Shown: positions 1 to 8,531 of the stretch, in pieces
Position numbering within the stretch: position 1 is the stretch's first letter
How the letters are laid out: every line of letters starts with the position of its first letter
Source: Rhodococcus rhodnii NBRC 100604
GTDB taxonomy: Bacteria > Actinomycetota > Actinomycetes > Mycobacteriales > Mycobacteriaceae
Assembly (NCBI RefSeq): GCF_001894925.1
Contig: NZ_BCXD01000001.1
Coordinates: forward strand, 1-64,000
DNA length: 64,000 nt
Direction of reading: 5' to 3'
Translations under genes and position numbers: made by a program
Notes under the pieces: model-generated
The model's database searches: none
Seen by the model: the letters and a program-made list of their open reading frames with translations, nothing else
Told to the model about the DNA's origin: nothing

Positions 1-348
1 GTTAGCGAGCCATGTACTCATCAGGGCCTGTTCGGCGTAGCCGCCGGTGTCGGCCCAGCCGAACACCGCATCACCGACCTCGGCCTCGGCGCCGTCGCCC
101 ACGGCCGTGACGACGCCGGCGACCTCCGAGCCCGGGACATGGGGAAGGGCGAGCGGCATGATCTGCTCCATCGCTCCCGAGCGCAGCTTGCCGTCGACGG
201 CGTTGACGCCCGCCACTGCGACGAGAACCCGGACCTGGCCGGGCCCGGGTTCGGGCCGCGGCAGCGCGACCGGGGCCAGCACCTCCGGACCGCCGAAGGT
301 CGCGAACTGCACCGCTCGCATGGTCTGCGTACTCGTCCGTGTGCTCAT
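1..348 (-). CDS. NADP-dependent alcohol dehydrogenase/quinone oxidoreductase, N-terminal part (runs off window)
   Basis: The reverse strand is open from ATG at 348 to the window edge, giving 116 residues of the GroES-like N-terminal half of a medium-chain dehydrogenase. Visible family marks are the MRAVQF start, the proline-rich PRPEPGPGQVRVLV strand, NAVDGKLRSG, and PHVPGSEVAGVV followed by VGDAVFGW. This half binds the substrate side; the NADPH-binding Rossmann half lies outside the window. The pattern is that of zinc-independent quinone oxidoreductases. A second in-frame ATG at codon 10 (position 321) is an equally good start, because neither has a clear ribosome binding site. It is divergent from the LuxR-type gene. 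Confidence 0.85.
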   Translation of the reverse strand, partial: MSTRTSTQTMRAVQFATFGGPEVLAPVALPRPEPGPGQVRVLVAVAGVNAVDGKLRSGAMEQIMPLALPHVPGSEVAGVVTAVGDGAEAEVGDAVFGWADTGGYAEQALMSTWLAN

Positions 349-475
349 CGTGTCTCGCTCTCTCACATTCGTGTCGTCTCGCTCCACGATGCGCTCGCAG
401 CCTGGGCGCCGGACCTGCTCGCTCCGACGGAACCCACCTGATCGTTCGATCGGGTTCCTCCGCGTCGCCACTGCG

Positions 476-481
476 TACCCT
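476..481 (+). promoter_or_regulatory. -10 box of a leaderless promoter for the LuxR-type gene
   Basis: TACCCT lies six bases before GTG at 488, the spacing expected if transcription starts at the start codon. No Shine-Dalgarno sequence is present, so this box also decides the start. Confidence 0.55.
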
Positions 482-487
482 GAACGG

Positions 488-1750
488 GTGACGCACGGCG
501 AGGCGACGAGCAGGGACACGCCGGATCTGCCGGCCGTGCTGTCGCGTGTGCTGAGCGCACCGCGAGCGCACACCGCCCGCGCACTCTCGCGAGAACTGCA
601 CCCGCTCGTGCCCCACACCGCTCTCGTCGTGCTCACGGGCGACTGCGCGCGAGCGCCCGTGCAGAGCGTGGGGCCGGCGTCGTGGACAGCGGGACTCACG
701 CCGCTGGGCGCCCGCGATCTGCTCGCGTCCGGGTCGGCCGCGACGCCCGACGGACGGGAGGCGATCACGTTCCACTCCGCGGAGGGCGCCGGACTGATCC
801 TGTTGCGCGAGAACGGTGCGCCACCGATCGCACCGCGGTCCCGTGATGCCGCCGCGCTCGTCTGGGACATCGTTGCCGTCGCCCTCGCGGATCGGGCGAC
901 CGGCGACCGCGCGGACTGGGCGAGCAGCAATCGTGAAGCGGCGTCGGCGCGTTCGGCGGCGCTCGACGGCGCGGGCGAATCACATGCGACGACGCTGACC
1001 GCGCTACTCGCGACGTTGCGCTCGACTCGGCTCGACGACGCACGCGCTCGTCGTGACGCGATCGGCCTCGCCTCGGACGCACTGCTCGCCGTTCGCCGCG
1101 GAACCGAGCTGGAGCGAGACCTCACGGGCAGTTCGGCGAAGGCTGCGTTCGCCGAACTCCGTAGTCGCGCAATCCGTCTGCTGGAACACCGCGAGATCAC
1201 CCTCGACTGGCAGGAGCCGGCGGACGACGACGCATGGGGCAAGGACATCGCGCAGGTGGCGGTGACGGTCTCGCGGGCGGCGCTGGTCGCCGCCGTCGAG
1301 AACTCGCAGCCGACGCGCGTGCAACTCTCGTGGGTGACGGCATCCGGCCGGCTTCGCATCGAGGTTCGCTCCGACTCGGCCACCCCGATCGCCGCCGACG
1401 ATCCCGCACTGATCCTCGTCGAGAACCTCGCGGGCGCGGTCGGCGGGGCCGTGACGGCGGCACACGACGCGATGTGGGGTGCGACGATCACCGTCGAACT
1501 GTCCACCGGACCGGGCCGCGGCGGCGCACAGGACGATCTGCTCGCCGCCCTCTCACGCCGCGAGTACGAGATCCTCGCCGCCGTCGCCGCAGGAATGAGC
1601 AACCGGCAGATCGCGGACGACCTGTCGATCAGCGAGCACACCGTGAAGTTCCACGTGCACAACGTCCTCGGCAAACTCGGCGTCGCCAATCGCGCTCACG
1701 CCGCGGCGATCGCCCACGACGCCGGTCTCAGCCGCGCTCGTCCCGGATGA
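488..1750 (+). CDS. LuxR/NarL-type HTH transcriptional regulator
   Basis: A 420-residue protein ending in a LuxR-type helix-turn-helix (about residues 351-420: LSRREYEILAAVAAGMSNRQIADDL, then ISEHTVKFHVHNVLGKLGV). The preceding 350 residues are Ala/Arg-rich; about residues 230-340 resemble a degenerate histidine-kinase-type ATPase fold but lack clear N and G boxes. No receiver-domain aspartate pocket is obvious, so it is not a typical response regulator. The reading frame stays open far upstream, but GTG 488 is preferred because of the -10 box six bases before it. It stands alone and is divergent from the truncated oxidoreductase, a possible target (inference). Confidence 0.8.
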   Translation: MTHGEATSRDTPDLPAVLSRVLSAPRAHTARALSRELHPLVPHTALVVLTGDCARAPVQSVGPASWTAGLTPLGARDLLASGSAATPDGREAITFHSAEGAGLILLRENGAPPIAPRSRDAAALVWDIVAVALADRATGDRADWASSNREAASARSAALDGAGESHATTLTALLATLRSTRLDDARARRDAIGLASDALLAVRRGTELERDLTGSSAKAAFAELRSRAIRLLEHREITLDWQEPADDDAWGKDIAQVAVTVSRAALVAAVENSQPTRVQLSWVTASGRLRIEVRSDSATPIAADDPALILVENLAGAVGGAVTAAHDAMWGATITVELSTGPGRGGAQDDLLAALSRREYEILAAVAAGMSNRQIADDLSISEHTVKFHVHNVLGKLGVANRAHAAAIAHDAGLSRARPG

Positions 1751-1783
1751 GAGCCCGCCGAGCCGACGGCCCCGTACCGCGCG

Positions 1784-1897
1784 CTAGCTCCCCCAGACCA
1801 CTGAATCCCAGATCGGCGCAAGCCAGTCCGGCATCGCGTAGAAGACATCCATGACGAAAGACGTCACCACTGCCGTGAGGACCACAACCGCAACCAT
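1784..1897 (-). CDS. 37-residue single-pass membrane protein
   Basis: ATG at 1897 is preceded by a GGGAGG-type ribosome binding site ten bases upstream and followed by 37 codons ending in TAG at 1784. The N-terminal half (MVAVVVLTAVVTSFVMDVFY) is a plausible transmembrane helix. The tail AMPDWLAPIWDSVVWGS is rich in Trp and Pro, giving an amphipathic or interfacial end. It is too short for ordinary gene callers. It sits in the gap between the LuxR-type gene and the HTH_42 gene, convergent with the former. I do not recognise a family. Support is the strong binding site and coherent membrane topology only. Confidence 0.5.
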   Translation of the reverse strand: MVAVVVLTAVVTSFVMDVFYAMPDWLAPIWDSVVWGS

Positions 1898-2135
1898 CTG
1901 ACGAACCTCCCATTTCGTGTCGGATATGCGTTCTGATCATCGGCCTTCGAACGAGGTCGTTACGCGCACCAACGACACCGAGTTTCTGCGGACTTGTCCT
2001 CGGGTAGAGAGCTTTCCGAGCATCTCGCCACGGCTGCGATAGCGGATCACCTTCGTACGAGCCACTTGTCCCAGCCGACGACGAGCGCGGCGACCGAATG
2101 TAGAACCGTGGCGGGATCGGATCCCGAACGGCCGC

Positions 2136-3248
2136 TCAGATCTCGGTGAATCTGACATCACGGTCGGTGGCGTCCGGAAATCGGAACCGCAGCAGGCGCC
2201 GCGCCTCGGCCGCCACGCGGTCGCGGTCACGCACGCGCATCCGCCCGAAGACGCCGACCGTCGCCACGGCACGCGCCTTCGTCGCGCTCTCGACATTCAC
2301 GACGCCGGCTACTCTTCCGCCCACGAGGACGGTGGCGGGAACCGTCCCGTTGCGGCTCATCAGGTATCGGCGCGTCTGGGGGTCGATCAGCCGCGTGCGA
2401 TCCCGGTGCGAGAGGATCAGATTGTCGAACGGCGCCAGAATCCGTACGGGCGCCGCGACGTCCTCCCCAGGCCTCGGCGCATCCGGAAGATCGAACACCT
2501 CACCACCGGACTCCGTCCGGAGCACCACCAGATCGTCGCGCATGCGCTCGAACACCTCGCGCAGCCCGGTGAGACCGCACCACGCCTGCATGTCGGCGGG
2601 ACTCGCCGGGCCGAACGCCGCGAGGTAGCGCCGCACGGCGATCTCCGCGGCAGGCCGCGAGTGGACGTCGACGCCGGTCCAGTCGCGGAGTTCGCAATAC
2701 GTCAGACCGCCCGGCCGACCCCACAATCCGCGCGGCGGAGTCTGCACCAGCGGCAGCGCAGCGCGAACTCCGTACAGGAGGTCCACCGGGTCGCGATCCG
2801 GGAATCGCTCGGCGAGACCGTCTTTCAACGACGACGCGGCGACGGGGCCGTCGGAGAGGAGTTCACGTGCCACGGCGGCGAGTTGCTGCTTCCCTATCCC
2901 GGCCAGTCCCGCCGCGTGCGGTCCGCTGCCTCCCGACGCCTCGGCGTCGTAGAGGGAGCCGACGAAGCCCCGGAAGAATGCTGCGTCGGCGACCGTCATC
3001 GCGAACACGGTGCCGCGCAGCGAGGCGATGCGCACGACGTCGCGTGCGGCGATCGCCTCCGACAGCGTGGCCGGATCGAACCGCCGGATCCGCGTCCACA
3101 ACGCCCAGTACGGCGGTATCGGGGCTTGCGCCTGCAGTCCGGCGAGCCGCTCGACGACCTCGGCCAGCGGGGCGTCGGTACGGTCGAGCAGGAACTGCCG
3201 GGCGAGCGTGGCGCGCCCGAGCGCTCGGGTCGAGAGCTGCGCCGTCAC
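2136..3248 (-). CDS. HTH_42 winged-helix protein, AlkZ/YcaQ-like DNA glycosylase candidate
   Basis: A 370-residue protein of the winged helix DNA-binding domain family (HTH_42). Family marks are [33 protein letters not shown], the central [16 protein letters not shown] and a C-terminal [15 protein letters not shown] helix. A Gln-Ala-Gln triplet at residues 39-41 (GLQAQAP) fits the QxQ motif reported for AlkZ-type interstrand-crosslink glycosylases. DNA repair is therefore the best guess, but activity is unproven. Its GTG start overlaps the sugC stop by four bases (GTGA), so it is probably translationally coupled as the last gene of the lpqY-sugABC operon, although no functional link to sugar uptake is known. 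Confidence 0.8.
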   Translation of the reverse strand: MTAQLSTRALGRATLARQFLLDRTDAPLAEVVERLAGLQAQAPIPPYWALWTRIRRFDPATLSEAIAARDVVRIASLRGTVFAMTVADAAFFRGFVGSLYDAEASGGSGPHAAGLAGIGKQQLAAVARELLSDGPVAASSLKDGLAERFPDRDPVDLLYGVRAALPLVQTPPRGLWGRPGGLTYCELRDWTGVDVHSRPAAEIAVRRYLAAFGPASPADMQAWCGLTGLREVFERMRDDLVVLRTESGGEVFDLPDAPRPGEDVAAPVRILAPFDNLILSHRDRTRLIDPQTRRYLMSRNGTVPATVLVGGRVAGVVNVESATKARAVATVGVFGRMRVRDRDRVAAEARRLLRFRFPDATDRDVRFTEI

Positions 3249-4411
3249 AACCCCACGTTACGCCCTGTGTGATTGTCGAAGACCGACACCTTGGCGGGAT
3301 CGAACCACAACTCGATCGGCTTCCCCTGCCGGACGGCGGATTCGGTCGACAGCCGAGCGATCAGCTGCGGCCCACCGATCGAGGACTCCGAATCCGCGGC
3401 GAGCTCTTCGAGTTCCGCCGACGACACCTCGGCGCCCTCGAGCGTGAAGTACGCGTACTTGTCCGAACCCATCGATTCGAGGACGTCGACCTCGGCCGTG
3501 AACACGGTGCCCGTACCCCGGACGGAATCGGTGAGGAGTGCGGCATCCTCGAAGTGCTCGGGACGGATACCGACGACGACCTCCTGCGCGGACTCGTTGC
3601 GCGCGATCGTCGCCCGCCGCTCCTCCGACAGCCGCATCGCTCCGAGCGCCGTGTCGATCCCGTCCGCGGTGAGCCGGCCGGGCACGAAGTTCATCGCGGG
3701 AGACCCGATGAACCCCGCGACGAAGATGTTGACGGGCCGGTCGTAGAGCTCCTGCGGTTCGCCGACCTGCTGGATGAGACCGGTCCGCATCACGACGACG
3801 CGGTCGCCGAGCGTCATCGCCTCGGTCTGATCGTGCGTCACGTACACCGTGGTGGTGCCGAGCCGCTGCTGCAGTTGTGCTATCTCCGTGCGCATCTGGA
3901 CGCGGAGCTTCGCGTCGAGATTCGACAGCGGCTCGTCCATGAGGAACGCCTTCGGGCTGCGCACGATCGCACGGCCCATCGCGACGCGCTGCCGCTGACC
4001 GCCCGACAGGTTCGCGGGCTTGCGGTCGAGATAGCTGGTGACGTCGAGTATCTTCGCTGCGTCGTCCACCTTCTTGTCGATCTCGGCCTTCGACATCTTG
4101 GCGAGCGTGAGCGGGAAGGCGATGTTCTCGCGCACCGTCATGTGCGGATACAGCGCATACGACTGGAAGACCATCGCGATGTCGCGGTCCTTCGGTGCCA
4201 CTTCGTTGACACGCTTGCCGTCGATCCGCAACTCCCCCGACGAGATGTCCTCGAGTCCCGCGATCATGTTGAGCGTCGTGGACTTTCCGCAACCGGACGG
4301 CCCGACGAGGATGACGAACTCGCCGTCGCCGATCGTGAGGTCGAACTCGTGCACGGCGTTGGCGCCGTCGGCGAAGACCTTGCTCACGTGATCGAGAACT
4401 ATTTCGGCCAT
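3245..4411 (-). CDS. sugC: Trehalose ABC importer ATP-binding subunit SugC
   Basis: A 388-residue ABC ATPase of the UgpC/MalK class. Walker A GPSGCGKS is at 37-44, Q-loop Gln83, signature LSGGQ at 135-139, Walker B FLMDEP at 156-161 and H-loop His193. A C-terminal TOBE-type regulatory region follows ([12 protein letters not shown], about 280-388). It would energise trehalose uptake by LpqY-SugAB at the inner membrane. ATG 4411 has an AAGGGA-type site and lies four bases after the sugB stop. The protein is intact, unlike its partner sugB, so it is either idle or serves another permease. MalK-type ATPases can be shared between sugar transporters (family knowledge). Confidence 0.93.
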   Translation of the reverse strand: MAEIVLDHVSKVFADGANAVHEFDLTIGDGEFVILVGPSGCGKSTTLNMIAGLEDISSGELRIDGKRVNEVAPKDRDIAMVFQSYALYPHMTVRENIAFPLTLAKMSKAEIDKKVDDAAKILDVTSYLDRKPANLSGGQRQRVAMGRAIVRSPKAFLMDEPLSNLDAKLRVQMRTEIAQLQQRLGTTTVYVTHDQTEAMTLGDRVVVMRTGLIQQVGEPQELYDRPVNIFVAGFIGSPAMNFVPGRLTADGIDTALGAMRLSEERRATIARNESAQEVVVGIRPEHFEDAALLTDSVRGTGTVFTAEVDVLESMGSDKYAYFTLEGAEVSSAELEELAADSESSIGGPQLIARLSTESAVRQGKPIELWFDPAKVSVFDNHTGRNVGL

Positions 4412-4415
4412 CGAC

Positions 4416-5192
4416 TCATCCCTTCACAGCGCCGGACGTCAGACCGGCAACGATTCGACGTTGGAAGATCAGAACGAACACGATGATCGGGATCGTGATG
4501 ACCATCGCGGCGGCGGCGATCGATCCCGTCGGTTCCTCGAACTGCGACGCGCCCGTGAAGTTCGAGATCGCGGCAGGTGCCGTGATCGACGCCTCCGTCG
4601 AGGTCAGCGAGATCGCGAACAGCAGATCGTTCCAGCAGAAGATGAAGGCCTGCCCCGGTGTGGCGCCGTCCATCTGGGCGGCCTTCTCGAGTTCCCACGG
4701 GATCTCGCGGAAGAACGCCGACAGCGTGTAGATCGCAAGGGGCAGCGAGAACGTGATGTACGGCAGGATCAGACCCGCCCACGTGTCGAAGAGCCCGAGC
4801 CGGCGCTCGATCTCGAACAAGGGGCTCACGAGCGAGATCTGCGGGAACATCGCGATCAGCAACGCGACACCGACCAGAATCTTCTTGCCCGGGAACGTGA
4901 GTCGCGCGATCGCTTACGCCGCCATCGTGCCGATCACGACGGCGATCGCGGTCGAGATGAGACCGATGCCGATCGAATTGCGCAGTGCGCTCGTGAACGC
5001 ACCGGTGTCGAAGATCCCGCGGTAGTTGTCGAGCGTCCACGACTGCGGGATGAACCTGCCGTCCTGGATCGTTCCCGCCGGCTTGAACGACAGACTCGCG
5101 ATCCACAGCACCGGAACGAGTGCATAGAGCAGGACCGCGATGTTCGCGACAGACCAGCCGACCCTCGTACTTCCCGTGACCGCCATGATCAT
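4416..5192 (-). pseudogene. sugB: Trehalose ABC importer permease sugB, interrupted by in-frame ochre codon and internal deletion
   Basis: The frame from ATG 5192 (or 5186) encodes a MalG/SugB-type permease and ends with the conserved [15 protein letters not shown] at TGA 4416. Codon 93 (bases 4916-4914) is TAA where the family has Tyr: [21 protein letters not shown], against the usual MAAYA. A second lesion is visible in the EAA cytoplasmic loop. [10 protein letters not shown] runs straight into [10 protein letters not shown], whereas relatives have about 20 more residues there, including the I-x-LP half of the EAA motif that contacts the ATPase. Both flanking segments stay in the same frame, so the deletion is about 60 bp and in-frame. 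ATGA overlap with sugA and four-base spacing to sugC show an intact operon layout. A functional permease is unlikely even with readthrough. Confidence 0.85.
4914..4916 (-). other. In-frame TAA inside sugB
   Basis: Reverse-strand TAA replaces a conserved Tyr codon (TAC by inference). The change needed is one C-to-A transversion. The same frame continues for 165 further codons of recognisable SugB sequence. Confidence 0.9.
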
Positions 5193-6148
5193 CGTCCCTT
5201 CGGGTCGGAGCCGGGTGCCGCGGTACCGAAGATCTTGACGAACACGAACGCGATGATCGCCACGCACAGGAAGATCAACACGCTGATCGCCGAGCCGATA
5301 CCGAGGTTGAACGCCTTGAACAGGTTGTTGTAACCGAGGATCGAGAGGGATCCGGTGCCGTTGGCGCCACGCGTGAGGATGTAGATGTTGTCGAAGATCC
5401 GGAACGCGTCGAGGGTGCGGAACAGCAGTGCGACGAGGATCGCGGGCTTCATGAGCGGGACGATGATCTTGATCAGCCGCGTCCAGGCGCCGGCGCCGTC
5501 CATCGCCGCCGCCTTGAGCAGATCCTCCGGCACCAGCGCGAGTCCCGCGAGCAGCAGCAGCGCCATGAACGGCGTCGTCTTCCACACCTCGGCGAGGATG
5601 ATGATCGCGAGCGACGGAATCTGTTCCGTCAGCGGAGCACTGCCGTCGGGAAGCAGGTTGGCGAGATAGCCGGTGCCCGGCGTCCACGCGTAGTACCAGC
5701 TGTACGCGGCGGCGACGGTGACGATGCCGTACGGGATGAGCACCACGGTGCGGATCAGGCCGCGCCCGAACAGGGTTCGCTGCATCACGAGGGCGATCGC
5801 GAGACCGAGGACGAACTCGATCGCGACGGACACGACGGTGATGATCGCCGTGACCGTGAACGCCTGCCACCAGAACGAGTCGGTGAGCACCGACGTGTAG
5901 TTGCCGAGCCCGATGAACCGCCGCTCGTCCGGGAACCGGAGGTCGTAGCGCTGCAGGCTGAGCCAGAAGGCGTACGCGACGGGATAGGCCGTCACGGCGA
6001 GCATGATGATCGCGGCGGGCGCGACGAGCCACAGCCCGAGTCTCCGTTCGGCCTTGTCCCGTTCGGACCGGCCGCGCTCGGCCTTGCCGCCCCCGCCCGA
6101 GCGGTGCCTGGCCGGGGCGGGACGCGGCGACGACGCGGTGTCGGTCAT
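5189..6148 (-). CDS. sugA: Trehalose ABC importer permease SugA
   Basis: A 319-residue MalF-type permease. An Arg/Lys-rich N-terminus is followed by six predicted membrane helices (first: [25 protein letters not shown]) and an intact EAA loop, [28 protein letters not shown], about residues 220-247. It should pair with SugB and dock SugC. ATG 6148 overlaps the lpqY stop (ATGA), and its TGA overlaps the sugB ATG. The long upstream open frame is antisense-like shadow coding, not an N-terminal extension. Intact here, but its partner sugB is broken. Confidence 0.93.
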   Translation of the reverse strand: MTDTASSPRPAPARHRSGGGGKAERGRSERDKAERRLGLWLVAPAAIIMLAVTAYPVAYAFWLSLQRYDLRFPDERRFIGLGNYTSVLTDSFWWQAFTVTAIITVVSVAIEFVLGLAIALVMQRTLFGRGLIRTVVLIPYGIVTVAAAYSWYYAWTPGTGYLANLLPDGSAPLTEQIPSLAIIILAEVWKTTPFMALLLLAGLALVPEDLLKAAAMDGAGAWTRLIKIIVPLMKPAILVALLFRTLDAFRIFDNIYILTRGANGTGSLSILGYNNLFKAFNLGIGSAISVLIFLCVAIIAFVFVKIFGTAAPGSDPKGR

Positions 6149-7620
6149 GGGATCAGCCCCTCCGAGTTGACGGCCTTGCGCACCTGCTCGGCGAGCTCGT
6201 CGACCTCGGTCGCCGGGTCGATCCGGTCCACCGGATTGAGCGACGCCGTGATGAGCGTCGAAATGCTCTGATAGGCGGGCGATACGGGACGGACCGCGGC
6301 ATTGTCGAGCGACGCGCGCACCTCGCGCCACGCGGGATACGACTCCTGGAACGCCGGATCGTCGTAGAGCGACTCGAGCGTCGGCGGCACACCGCCCGCG
6401 ACGGCGTTGTTGCGCTGGTTGTCCTCGTTGCGCAGGCACGCGATGGCCTCGAACGCCAGATCCGGGTGCTGGCTCGTCTGTGCGACGGCGATGTTGAAGC
6501 CGCCGATCGTGACCTTCGCCGGCTGTCCCGGGACGACCTCCGGATAGGGGGCCGGCAGGAAGTTCTGCTCGCCGTTCACCGTGAGGACGGTGTTGCCCGT
6601 GTTCTGCGACGTCACCCGGCCCTGGTCGTCGACGAAGGGCAGCGCCCCCGCCTCGGCGTTCTCGATGATGCCGGGGAGGACGAACGGCCAGTTCACCTCG
6701 AAGGCCGAGTTGCCGGCCTCCATACCGAGCCGCACCGCCGCCTCGTCGTTGTTGTTGAGCGACGGATCGGCGCCCCGTGCCGTCGCGACGCGCTTCATGA
6801 TGTCGAGGGCGCGCTCCGCTGCGTCGCCGTCGGCGAGCGTCACCGTCGTGCCGTCGTCGGCGACGACGGACCCGCCCGCACTCGCGAGCAGCGTGTTGAA
6901 CCACACCATCAGACCCTCGTACTGCCGGCCCGTCGCGCCGATCCAGCTCGGACGCCCCTCGTCCGCGAGTCCCTCGGCGATGTCGATCATCTGGTCCCAC
7001 GTCTGCGGCGGCTGCCCGTCCGGCATGAGATCTTTGCGATACCAGAGCAATTGGGTGTTGGTGTTCAGCGGCGCGGCGTACAGGCGGTCGTTCCACGTCG
7101 CGGATTCGAGCGGCCCGGCCAGCGTCCCGTCGGACACCTGCGCGGCGAGATCGTCCGGAAGCGGCAGGGCCCAGCCCGCTTCCGCGAACTCCGCCGTCCA
7201 CACGACGTCGAGCGTCATGATGTCGAGGGTGCGGTCGTCGCCGGTGAGCCGGCGTGCGAGCTGCAACCGCTGATCGTCGGCGCCTTTGGGGAGCGTGCGC
7301 TGCTCGATGCGGTAACGCCCGTTCGCCGCCTCGGTGCAGACCTGCGCCGACTCCGCGTACTGCTCCGCGCCGTCGGCAGCGGTGTAGAAGCTGAGAACCG
7401 TTCCGCCCGAGTCGCTACCGCACGCCGTCGCGAGCGAGACCGTGAGCACGGCGGCTGCGGACGCGGCGATCCCCGCCGATCGCCGCCGTCTGCGAGTGGC
7501 CTTCTCTTCCCCGGAACCCGCTCCCCCCGAGCGCGCTCCCCCCGAGCGCGCTGTCCCCGGGCGCGCTGTCCCCGGGCGCGCTGTCCCCGGGCGATGGTGC
7601 CTCGACGCTTCGCTGCCCAC
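6145..7620 (-). CDS. lpqY: Trehalose-binding lipoprotein LpqY
   Basis: A 491-residue extracellular solute-binding protein, the substrate receptor of the LpqY-SugABC trehalose importer. The lipobox LATAC places the lipidated Cys at residue 67, after RRRRRS and a hydrophobic stretch. The mature part has family sequences such as [19 protein letters not shown] and [14 protein letters not shown] 7620 is chosen because AGGAGG lies six bases upstream. This leaves an unusually long n-region (about 45 residues) made of PGTAR and SGGAR pentads encoded by 15-bp tandem repeats. Start codons nearer the lipobox cannot be ruled out. It is the first gene of the operon. Confidence 0.92.
   Translation of the reverse strand: MGSEASRHHRPGTARPGTARPGTARSGGARSGGAGSGEEKATRRRRRSAGIAASAAAVLTVSLATACGSDSGGTVLSFYTAADGAEQYAESAQVCTEAANGRYRIEQRTLPKGADDQRLQLARRLTGDDRTLDIMTLDVVWTAEFAEAGWALPLPDDLAAQVSDGTLAGPLESATWNDRLYAAPLNTNTQLLWYRKDLMPDGQPPQTWDQMIDIAEGLADEGRPSWIGATGRQYEGLMVWFNTLLASAGGSVVADDGTTVTLADGDAAERALDIMKRVATARGADPSLNNNDEAAVRLGMEAGNSAFEVNWPFVLPGIIENAEAGALPFVDDQGRVTSQNTGNTVLTVNGEQNFLPAPYPEVVPGQPAKVTIGGFNIAVAQTSQHPDLAFEAIACLRNEDNQRNNAVAGGVPPTLESLYDDPAFQESYPAWREVRASLDNAAVRPVSPAYQSISTLITASLNPVDRIDPATEVDELAEQVRKAVNSEGLIP
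7514..7590 (-). repeat. 15-bp tandem repeat in the lpqY signal region
   Basis: About five tandem copies of a 15-bp unit: three of CGCGCTGTCCCCGGG and two variants with CTCCCCCCGAG (plus-strand reading). They encode PGTAR x3 then [10 protein letters not shown]. Repeat number may vary between strains. Confidence 0.75.
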
Positions 7621-7767
7621 GGCCGCCTCCTCGAGCGGCTCTCACGCCTCACATCGGCCTGCGTCGACCGGCGGAGTCACCTCCACCACAGGCCTCGCGA
7701 GCACCGCTGCTCGATGTCCTCGGGCCGGCGGCCTCCGGACTGTCCTGTCGTTCCGACGGGATTCGCC

Positions 7768-7781
7768 GCACGACTTCGTGC
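7768..7781. promoter_or_regulatory. Palindrome upstream of lpqY (candidate operator)
   Basis: GCACGA-CT-TCGTGC is a perfect inverted repeat about 150 bases before the lpqY start. CCTGTCG (7744-7750) and CGACAGG (7791-7797) form a second pair of arms around it. This is the only obvious operator-like structure in the 237-base gap between lpqY and the YflT-like gene. No regulator is assigned. Confidence 0.35.
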
Positions 7782-7857
7782 AAACGTGCCCGACAGGATG
7801 CAACTTATCCGACACTCCGCATTCACGAAGCGAATCGGGACAATCCGAAAGAGCGGG

Positions 7858-8343
7858 TCAGATCGCGAGCTTGGCGAGCATGTCGCGGGCGCGCTCGGCC
7901 GACTTCGGGTTGCAGAGCACGTCGTATCGTCCGGCGACGAGCTGCATCGAGGACGCGAAGTCGCGCGTGCCCTTCGTCGCGGCGTACGGAACCGACGTCG
8001 AGATCACGCCGAAGATGATGCCGCCGACGACACCGATCAGCAGCGGTGCGATCCACCCGCCCGTCACGATGCCGAGCAGCAGACCGATGAACACACCGAG
8101 CCACGCGCCGGAGACGACGCCGCCGCCAATGACTTTCGCCCAGTTGAGACGGCCGAGGACACGCTCGACCTGCATGAGGTTCACGCCGACGATCGTGACG
8201 TCCTGAACCGGAAACTCCTGGTCCGACAGGTAGTCGACCGCGCGCTGCGCCTCGGCGTAGGTGGGGTACGAGCCGATGGGCCACCCGGTGGGCGGCTCCG
8301 GCAATGCACCCTGGCGCGGGCCTGCACCCAATGGATTCGTCAT
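7858..8343 (-). CDS. YflT/general-stress-17M-like membrane protein (Rv1234-like)
   Basis: A 161-residue protein. A cytoplasmic domain (WPIGSYPTYAEAQRAVDYLSD, about 20-65) resembles the general stress protein 17M-like fold. It is followed by a glycine-rich hydrophobic region of two helices (GGGVVSGAWLGVFIGLLLG and a second after VTGGWIAP) and a short tail. ATG 8343 is chosen because GAGGAGAG lies eight bases upstream; the frame is open further upstream but without a binding site. In M. tuberculosis a similar gene neighbours lpqY, as here. Role unknown; stress-related by family name only. Confidence 0.75.
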   Translation of the reverse strand: MTNPLGAGPRQGALPEPPTGWPIGSYPTYAEAQRAVDYLSDQEFPVQDVTIVGVNLMQVERVLGRLNWAKVIGGGVVSGAWLGVFIGLLLGIVTGGWIAPLLIGVVGGIIFGVISTSVPYAATKGTRDFASSMQLVAGRYDVLCNPKSAERARDMLAKLAI

Positions 8344-8519
8344 GTCCGCTGCTCTCCTCGTGTACCGGTTCGCGTGGTCGCCGCATACTGCCGCACGCGG
8401 TTTCCGCATCGTCCCGCGCGGTCCCCGTGTACGTCCCATTGTGCCCGTTTCGCCGGGCCGACGTGCCGAGGCCCACACGGCGACGGTGCGCGCGTCGCCG
8501 GATGCGCCGCGAGACGCTC

Positions 8520-8525
8520 TAGCCT
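8520..8525 (+). promoter_or_regulatory. -10 box of a leaderless promoter for the MgtE/CBS gene
   Basis: TAGCCT is six bases before ATG 8532 with no ribosome binding site between, the typical leaderless arrangement. Confidence 0.6.
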
Positions 8526-8531
8526 TTCCTC

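Noticed and set aside
4914-6032. 372-residue reverse-strand frame spanning sugA and sugB
   Set aside because: Only its last part is real (the sugB N-terminus); the rest is an out-of-frame reading of sugA.
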